Below, one piece after another: positions 33,941 to 38,362 of a stretch of DNA of 38,362 nucleotides. Each line of letters opens with the position of its first letter. Positions within the stretch are counted from its first letter, which is position 1. The stretch is taken from positions 1-38,362 of the forward strand of contig JAFXDI010000030.1 of NCBI GenBank assembly GCA_017521245.1. The letters are read 5' to 3'. Source of the DNA: Bacteroidales bacterium (GTDB lineage: Bacteria > Bacteroidota > Bacteroidia > Bacteroidales > G3-4614). The notes below the pieces were generated by a model. That model saw only the letters and a program-made list of their open reading frames with translations, was not told the DNA's origin and made no database searches. The translations under genes and the position numbers were made by a program.

Positions 33941-35689
33941 ATGACAAGCAAATGGAACTACATACCTCTTACAAAAGAACAAGAGCAAATAAAGGAGAAC
34001 CTACAAACCGATATTGGGGTTTCTTCAGTTATTTGCGAACTATTGGTTCAACGAGGGGTAAAAAACAAAGAAGAGGCAAAAAAATTCTTCTCCCCACAAT
34101 TATCTGACCTTCACGACCCGTATCTTATGGACGGGATGAGAGAGGCTGTGGATAGACTGAATTATGCTATAGGGCAAAAAGAGGGAATATTAATTTTTGG
34201 TGATTACGATGTTGATGGCACAACCGCAGTGGCTTTAGTATATAAGTATCTAAAACCATATTGCTTTAATATTGAATATTACATACCCGACAGATACGAA
34301 GAGGGATATGGTATATCAAAAAAGTGTATCAATTACGCATACGAAAAAGGTATCAAACTAATAATTACTTTAGATTGTGGAATAAAAGCAATTGACAAAG
34401 TAAAATACGCTAAAAGTAAAGGTATTGATTTTATCATATGCGACCATCATGTCCCTGATAATGAACTACCTGATGCAACTGCTATTTTAAATCCTAAATT
34501 AGAAAATTCTAATTACCCATTCTCCGAACTTTCGGGTTGCGGTGTAGGCTTTAAATTTATGCAAGGATTTGCAAAAGACAATGGGATTGATGAATCATCG
34601 TTATATCCCCTACTCGATTTTGTAGCTCTTAGCATCGCTTCAGATATTGTACCTATAACTGGAGAAAACAGGATTCTTGCATACCATGGTCTTAAAAGAT
34701 TAAATGAAAAGCCAAGTCATGGTTTAAAAGGTATTATAAATATCTGTGGCTTACAAAACAAACAGATAAATACATCTGATATAGTATTCAAAATTGGACC
34801 AAGAATTAATGCCTCAGGACGAATGGAACAAGGGAAAGAGGCCGTTGATTTACTTTTATCAACAGATTTTGAAGCAGCAAAAGAGCGTAGCAAAAATATC
34901 AATCAATATAATGAAGAGAGAAAGGCCCTTGACAAAACCATAACAGAAGAGGCGAATGAGATTCTTTCAAAAAAAGAAAATTTTGAGGAACAAAAATCTA
35001 TCGTTATATATAATCGTGAATGGAAGCGTGGGATTATTGGTATTGTGGCTTCAAGATTGACAGAAATATATTATAAACCCGCCGTTGTTCTTGCTTTCTC
35101 TAATGGTATTGTTACAGGTTCTGCACGATCAGTTCAGGGTTTTGATATTTACAAGGCTATTGAATCGTGTCGCGATTTATTAGAGAGTTTTGGTGGGCAT
35201 ACATACGCTGCTGGATTATCATTAAAAGAAGAGAAAATTCCTATTTTCATTGAACGTTTTGAGGCATATGTTAAAGAGAATATTGAAAAACGCCAAACCG
35301 TTCCTCAAATAGATATTGATGCAATTTTGACATTTAAAGATATTACTCTTGAATTACACAAACAGATAATGGAACTTGCTCCTTTTGGACCGGGTAATCC
35401 AAAACCTGTTTTTGCAACACACGATGTAAGAGACTATCAAGACAGCAAATTGGTTGGCAAAGATGGCAAACACATAAAGCTGGAGATGATTGATGATAGT
35501 TCGGCAAATATCCTAAACGGTATTGCATTTGACCAAAAAGAGCATTATGAGTATATAAAATCAAATAGTCCTTTTGATATATGCTACACTATAGAAGAGA
35601 TGAAATACAATTTAAGAGGATACGGAATAGGTAGCATACGAAACCAACTTCAATTAGCCGTAAAAGATATTATAAGTGAAAATAAGTAA
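33941..35689 (+). CDS. recJ: Single-stranded-DNA-specific exonuclease RecJ
   Basis: A 582-aa DHH-family nuclease (E. coli RecJ is about 577). The metal site is GDYDVDGTT (87-95), with LDCGIKA and CDHHVPD (167-173) following. The DHHA1 part contains GPRINASGRM and later SARSVQGFDIY, and SFGGHTYAAGLSL. An OB-like C-terminal region contains LAPFGPGNPKPVF. RecJ degrades single-stranded DNA 5' to 3' in recombination and mismatch repair. It is a single-gene unit. The start MTSKWNYIPL is usual for related proteins (the W-Y/I-P pattern). Confidence 0.97.
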   Translation: MTSKWNYIPLTKEQEQIKENLQTDIGVSSVICELLVQRGVKNKEEAKKFFSPQLSDLHDPYLMDGMREAVDRLNYAIGQKEGILIFGDYDVDGTTAVALVYKYLKPYCFNIEYYIPDRYEEGYGISKKCINYAYEKGIKLIITLDCGIKAIDKVKYAKSKGIDFIICDHHVPDNELPDATAILNPKLENSNYPFSELSGCGVGFKFMQGFAKDNGIDESSLYPLLDFVALSIASDIVPITGENRILAYHGLKRLNEKPSHGLKGIINICGLQNKQINTSDIVFKIGPRINASGRMEQGKEAVDLLLSTDFEAAKERSKNINQYNEERKALDKTITEEANEILSKKENFEEQKSIVIYNREWKRGIIGIVASRLTEIYYKPAVVLAFSNGIVTGSARSVQGFDIYKAIESCRDLLESFGGHTYAAGLSLKEEKIPIFIERFEAYVKENIEKRQTVPQIDIDAILTFKDITLELHKQIMELAPFGPGNPKPVFATHDVRDYQDSKLVGKDGKHIKLEMIDDSSANILNGIAFDQKEHYEYIKSNSPFDICYTIEEMKYNLRGYGIGSIRNQLQLAVKDIISENK

Positions 35690-35691
35690 TT

Positions 35692-35771
35692 TTAGCTATT
35701 AGTTGTTAGTTGTCAGCTATCAGTTGTTAATTATATTGGACGAATTAGGCTAATTGGACCAATTAGTTGTA
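35692..35771. repeat. Phased heptamer tract followed by nonamer tract
   Basis: Directly after the recJ stop, five heptamers run in perfect phase (35692-35726), fitting TYAGYTR: TTAGCTA, TTAGTTG, TTAGTTG, TCAGCTA, TCAGTTG. After TTAATTA and two bases, four nonamers follow in phase (35736-35771): TTGGACGAA, TTAGGCTAA, TTGGACCAA, TTAGTTGTA. The tract is non-coding and resembles short tandem repeats scattered in some bacterial genomes. Confidence 0.65.
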
Positions 35772-35778
35772 AAAGAGA

Positions 35779-35811
35779 AACGGAGTTGCACTTTAAGAGT
35801 GCAACTCCGTT
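35779..35811 (-). terminator. Strong hairpin between recJ and DUF5606 gene
   Basis: A perfect 14-bp stem (AACGGAGTTGCACT at 35779-35792; complement 35798-35811) with a 5-nt loop. On the minus strand it is followed by TTTCTCTTTTAC, so it can end the DUF5606 transcript; on the plus strand only TAAAATTAAA follows. It may serve both convergent genes with help from Rho. Confidence 0.65.
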
Positions 35812-35825
35812 AAAATTAAAACTAA

Positions 35826-35872
35826 GGTGCATAGCACCGTACAACTTATAATTAACATCTAACCTTAGATGT
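35826..35872 (-). repeat. Two further hairpins abutting the DUF5606 stop codon
   Basis: GGTGC-ATA-GCACC (35826-35838) and ACATCTAA-CC-TTAGATGT (35855-35872) are both perfect inverted repeats. The second touches the stop codon of the DUF5606 gene at 35873. With the hairpin at 35779 they make three structures in 94 bp. Confidence 0.5.
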
Positions 35873-36265
35873 CTATTTTTCAACAAACTCTGTTATTCCT
35901 GCATTTATTACGATATTATACCAATCTACTATTCGTTTTATATCGTTGGGATATACTCTTTCTCTGTCATAATCGGGGATTACACTCTCAACATATTTGC
36001 GATACTCCTCTGCTGATGCTGATTTTGATATTTCTATTGCTTTACCCGACTCCTTTTCTTTTATAGTCTCGAATACCTCTGATAATGGGCGATCTTCATC
36101 TTCTGTATATATTGATATATCTCCTAATGATATTATCTTATCGTGAGCATACGCAGGCATTCTTTTTCCTGTAACAAGTGATTCTACAACAAGCATACCC
36201 TTTGCTTGAGATACTAATTTATATAATCCGGGTTTTCCAGATATAGATAAAACGTCTTTTAACAT
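35873..36265 (-). CDS. DUF5606 family protein
   Basis: A 130-aa soluble protein. The first 50 residues (MLKDVLSISGKPGLYKLVSQ, then VVESLVTGKRMPAYAHDKIISLGDISIYT) match the Bacteroidota family I know as DUF5606, which looks like a small beta-barrel domain. The C-terminal half is helical (SASAEEYRKYVESVIPDYDR, then DIKRIVDWYNIVINAG). Function unknown. It is last in the yajC-ybbR-coaE-DUF5606 run but has its own promoter-like TATCTTCG at 36314-36321 within the coaE end region. No signal peptide. Confidence 0.88.
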   Translation of the reverse strand: MLKDVLSISGKPGLYKLVSQAKGMLVVESLVTGKRMPAYAHDKIISLGDISIYTEDEDRPLSEVFETIKEKESGKAIEISKSASAEEYRKYVESVIPDYDRERVYPNDIKRIVDWYNIVINAGITEFVEK

Positions 36266-36313
36266 AGTTATTAGATTTAATAAATATCTATAATATTTTG
36301 TTTTTTACTCTTG

Positions 36314-36321
36314 CGAAGATA
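36314..36321 (-). promoter_or_regulatory. Promoter-like -7 element upstream of the DUF5606 gene
   Basis: Minus strand TATCTTCG, the same variant as before mutS2, 48 bp before the start. A TTG 18 bp upstream overlaps the coaE stop codon, a weak -33. Confidence 0.4.
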
Positions 36322-36338
36322 CAAAAATTAAATATAAA

Positions 36339-36911
36339 TCAATATATGTTTAGGTTATTTTTAATTTGTTTTAACAATGATATTTTCCCACTATTATCAA
36401 TAATGCAATCCGATTTTGCAAATACCTCATCATCTGACATTTGAGAATTAATACGCGCCATAACCTCTTGTTTAGAGATAGAATTACGCTTCATAACTCT
36501 TCTAATACGTTCTTCAATATCGGCATAAACACACCAAACCTCATCAACATCCTCATTCATACCCGACTCAAACAATATAGCTGATTCGATAAAAACTATT
36601 TCTGACGTCTGTTTTTGTTTCCATTCTGCGAAGTGAATACGAACTTGCGGATGAACTATTGAATTAACCCTCTCTCTATTCTCTTCAGAAGTAAAGACAT
36701 ATGATGAGAGAAGAGACTTATTTAGCATATCTCCGACATAGGCATCTTCTCCAATCAGCGATTTTAGTTGCGTTTTAATTGTTGGAGAAGTAATCATCAA
36801 TTGCTTTGCCTGACTGTCAGAATCATACACGGGATAATTTAATATCTTCAATATTGCAGAAACTACACTCTTTCCACTTCCTATGCCCCCTGTTATTCCT
36901 ATTGTCTTCAT
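36339..36911 (-). CDS. coaE: Dephospho-CoA kinase
   Basis: A 190-aa P-loop kinase that phosphorylates dephospho-CoA, the last step of coenzyme A synthesis. The P-loop is GGIGSGKS at 8-15 (MKTIGITGGIGSGKS). The segment DSDSQAKQLM follows the CoaE pattern for the catalytic Asp, and the lid has RIRRVMKRNSISKQEVMARI. The final part, DCIIDNSGKISLLKQI, is also characteristic. Its start overlaps the ybbR stop by one base (TAATG), so the two are coupled. Length is normal. Confidence 0.95.
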   Translation of the reverse strand: MKTIGITGGIGSGKSVVSAILKILNYPVYDSDSQAKQLMITSPTIKTQLKSLIGEDAYVGDMLNKSLLSSYVFTSEENRERVNSIVHPQVRIHFAEWKQKQTSEIVFIESAILFESGMNEDVDEVWCVYADIEERIRRVMKRNSISKQEVMARINSQMSDDEVFAKSDCIIDNSGKISLLKQIKNNLNIY

Positions 36912-37933
36912 TATTGCTTAGGTGATTCTTCTATCATCTCTTTCTTTTCAATTATATATTCAACACTATCTGGGTCAATGGAAGGTTGCTCTACATAGTC
37001 GGGATATTTTGATAGTATCAGTGGCAATTTCTGCATATTATACTTATAGTGTTTATAATCTATATCAAGTCTGAATTTAGAGTTATCTGTCTCATTATAT
37101 TTTGACATAGGTACCATAACTTTTACTTCGGCATTTGCAGGGAAAGTTATAACTGAAACATTCTCAGGAAAATTTTTATGAACTATGGGTAATGATAATG
37201 TTTTTGGAATTAAATTCTCTATTGGCACCTTAACCATAACTTCTTCCGGTTCAATTTTAACTCCATATATATCTTTTAATTTAACATTAACTGATTTTGT
37301 TTCTGCCAAATTATTTAAAACTAAAAGTTCGGTCTCTACTTCTGAAATTGACATCATAATAGATGAATCGGCATATATAGTAACTTCTGATGGAGATAAT
37401 TCAATATCTTCTTTTTGTATGCAATTATGTGATATTGTTATATTTGAGTTTAATTTAACTGGAACTTTTACTCCTTCTTTATTTGCATATACCAATACCA
37501 ACGAATCAGAATAAAGATTTACAAGTTCTGTTGAAGATTTTAACTCATCACTAATGGTTGCCAGAAGTTTATCCCTTGATATAACTACCTTTCCTTTTTT
37601 TGATGGGAAGTTTGACATATCTATCTTTATTGGATTATTTCTACGTAACGAATAATTCAATAAATTCATCCCCTTATCTCGTAACTGAACATCGACATAT
37701 TGTGGAGGGAGTTTTGCAAATATCATATCTTTTGGAATGTTTGCATACTCCAACGGCAATGATATATTAACTACCTCTTTATTATTTAATGATTGTAAAA
37801 ACCAAAACATAGTGGAAATCAACAAAAACAGTATATATATAAAAAACTGTTTGTTCCCAATCTTCTTTACAGATGCAAAAAAGACCTTAACTATTGAAAA
37901 AAATGCTGATATAAAATTAAATATTTCTTTCAT
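36911..37933 (-). CDS. YbbR-like membrane-anchored protein
   Basis: A 340-aa protein with one N-terminal membrane helix (about 31-48, FIYILFLLISTMFWFLQS) and a long extracytoplasmic beta-rich region with several YbbR-like repeats (for example LPPQYVDVQLRDKGMNLLNY and KEDIELSPSEVTIYADSS). In Firmicutes YbbR (CdaR) controls the diadenylate cyclase CdaA; whether that holds in this lineage is not shown, and no cyclase gene is in the window. The gene order yajC-ybbR-coaE is common in Bacteroidales. It begins 91 bp after the yajC stop, beyond a terminator hairpin. Confidence 0.87.
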   Translation of the reverse strand: MKEIFNFISAFFSIVKVFFASVKKIGNKQFFIYILFLLISTMFWFLQSLNNKEVVNISLPLEYANIPKDMIFAKLPPQYVDVQLRDKGMNLLNYSLRRNNPIKIDMSNFPSKKGKVVISRDKLLATISDELKSSTELVNLYSDSLVLVYANKEGVKVPVKLNSNITISHNCIQKEDIELSPSEVTIYADSSIMMSISEVETELLVLNNLAETKSVNVKLKDIYGVKIEPEEVMVKVPIENLIPKTLSLPIVHKNFPENVSVITFPANAEVKVMVPMSKYNETDNSKFRLDIDYKHYKYNMQKLPLILSKYPDYVEQPSIDPDSVEYIIEKKEMIEESPKQ

Positions 37934-37967
37934 TTTTGTTTTGGTTTTGTATTGAGATGAAAAAAAA

Positions 37968-38006
37968 TAGGGTTTCCGCTATAACTTTGTTATATCGAAA
38001 ACCCTA
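37968..38006 (-). terminator. Intrinsic terminator after yajC
   Basis: TAGGGTTT (37968-37975) pairs with AAACCCTA (37999-38006), and TATAAC with GTTATA inside. On the minus strand the stem is followed by ATTTTTTTTC, a good U-tract. It lies 19 bp after the yajC stop and 35 bp before ybbR, so read-through into ybbR may be partial. Confidence 0.8.
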
Positions 38007-38024
38007 TATATTTAGTATTGCTTA

Positions 38025-38348
38025 CTATTTTTGAGGTTGTTCTGATGCTTCTGGAGCTGTTGCATATATTGATGATTTTTCAACAGTTATATTCATTCCA
38101 TCTGCAATTTCCAATACTACTGTATTCTCTTTTACATTTTTTATTTTTCCATGAATACCTCCTGCTGTAATTACCTTATCTCCTTGTTTTAGTGAATCAC
38201 GGAATTTTTTTATCTCTTTTTGACGTTTTGATTGAGGACGTATCATAAAGAAATAGAATATTGCAACCAATGCTACAATAAATATAATATTTCCCCAACC
38301 TGCACCTTGTGCTTGCTCTTGTAATAAAATTGACAAAATTGTACTCAT
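38025..38348 (-). CDS. yajC: Preprotein translocase accessory subunit YajC
   Basis: A 107-aa protein with one membrane helix (about 19-36, GNIIFIVALVAIFYFFMI) followed by the conserved IRPQSKRQKEIKKF and a small cytoplasmic domain (LKQGDKVITAGGIHGKIKNV). YajC associates with SecDF in the Sec translocon. Complete in the window; the promoter would lie beyond the right edge. The C-terminal tail is short and polar. Confidence 0.96.
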   Translation of the reverse strand: MSTILSILLQEQAQGAGWGNIIFIVALVAIFYFFMIRPQSKRQKEIKKFRDSLKQGDKVITAGGIHGKIKNVKENTVVLEIADGMNITVEKSSIYATAPEASEQPQK

Positions 38349-38362
38349 AATCTATAATTTTA

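Noticed and set aside
1..38362. Search for CRISPR arrays, insertion sequences, integrases, attachment sites, toxin-antitoxin or defence genes
   Set aside because: None seen on either strand; gene content is uniformly housekeeping and base composition is fairly even apart from 15300-15600.

Overview
The window is a chromosomal housekeeping segment from a low-GC member of the Bacteroidota, most likely order Bacteroidales. Evidence for this: a Bat operon with MoxR and DUF58, a Rho with a long disordered insert, a DUF5606 gene beside coaE and ybbR, HU-family genes in pairs, weak Shine-Dalgarno signals, and many upstream copies of the Bacteroidota promoter (TTTG, about 19-20 bp, TAnnTTTG). No phage, insertion sequence, CRISPR or defence locus is visible. 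I cannot name the species.

Layout. 1-5415 (minus): moxR, DUF58, a membrane-anchored protein, batA, batB and a TPR batC that runs off the left edge; all are closely packed or overlapping. 5535-7026 (minus): a small HU gene overlapping a membrane protein with an HU-like N-terminus and a periplasmic LysM. 7228-9033 (minus): rho, with its own terminator and a long structured leader starting near 9350. 9411-15218 (minus): glnS, a TPR protein, a lipoprotein, murB and a PhnP-like metallo-hydrolase, probably one transcript. 15219-15774 is a gap holding one doubtful small membrane ORF. 15775-18473 (plus): mutS2 and a 60-aa membrane protein. 18592-23297 (plus): dxs, trkA, trkH. 23398-30042 (plus): ftsK, a lolA-like gene, trxB, a Crp/Fnr regulator and an LtaS-type sulfatase-fold enzyme. 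lptB (minus) meets it tail to tail. 31004-32529 (plus): mlaE-mlaF, then tRNA-Cys with a bidirectional terminator. A TPR gene (minus) and recJ (plus) diverge at 33.7-33.9 kb. 35873-38348 (minus): yajC, ybbR, coaE, DUF5606.

Functional themes. Envelope biogenesis dominates: MurB, LolA-like, LptB, MlaEF, YajC, YbbR, the LysM protein, the lipoprotein and the Bat complex. The rest is DNA maintenance (MutS2, RecJ, FtsK, HU), transcription termination (Rho), isoprenoid and CoA synthesis (Dxs, CoaE), potassium uptake (TrkAH) and thiol redox (TrxB).

I did not find an obviously new multi-gene system. The best leads are the structured rho leader, the HU-membrane-LysM protein, a phased heptamer plus nonamer repeat tract after recJ, and a doubtful small membrane ORF between glnS and mutS2.
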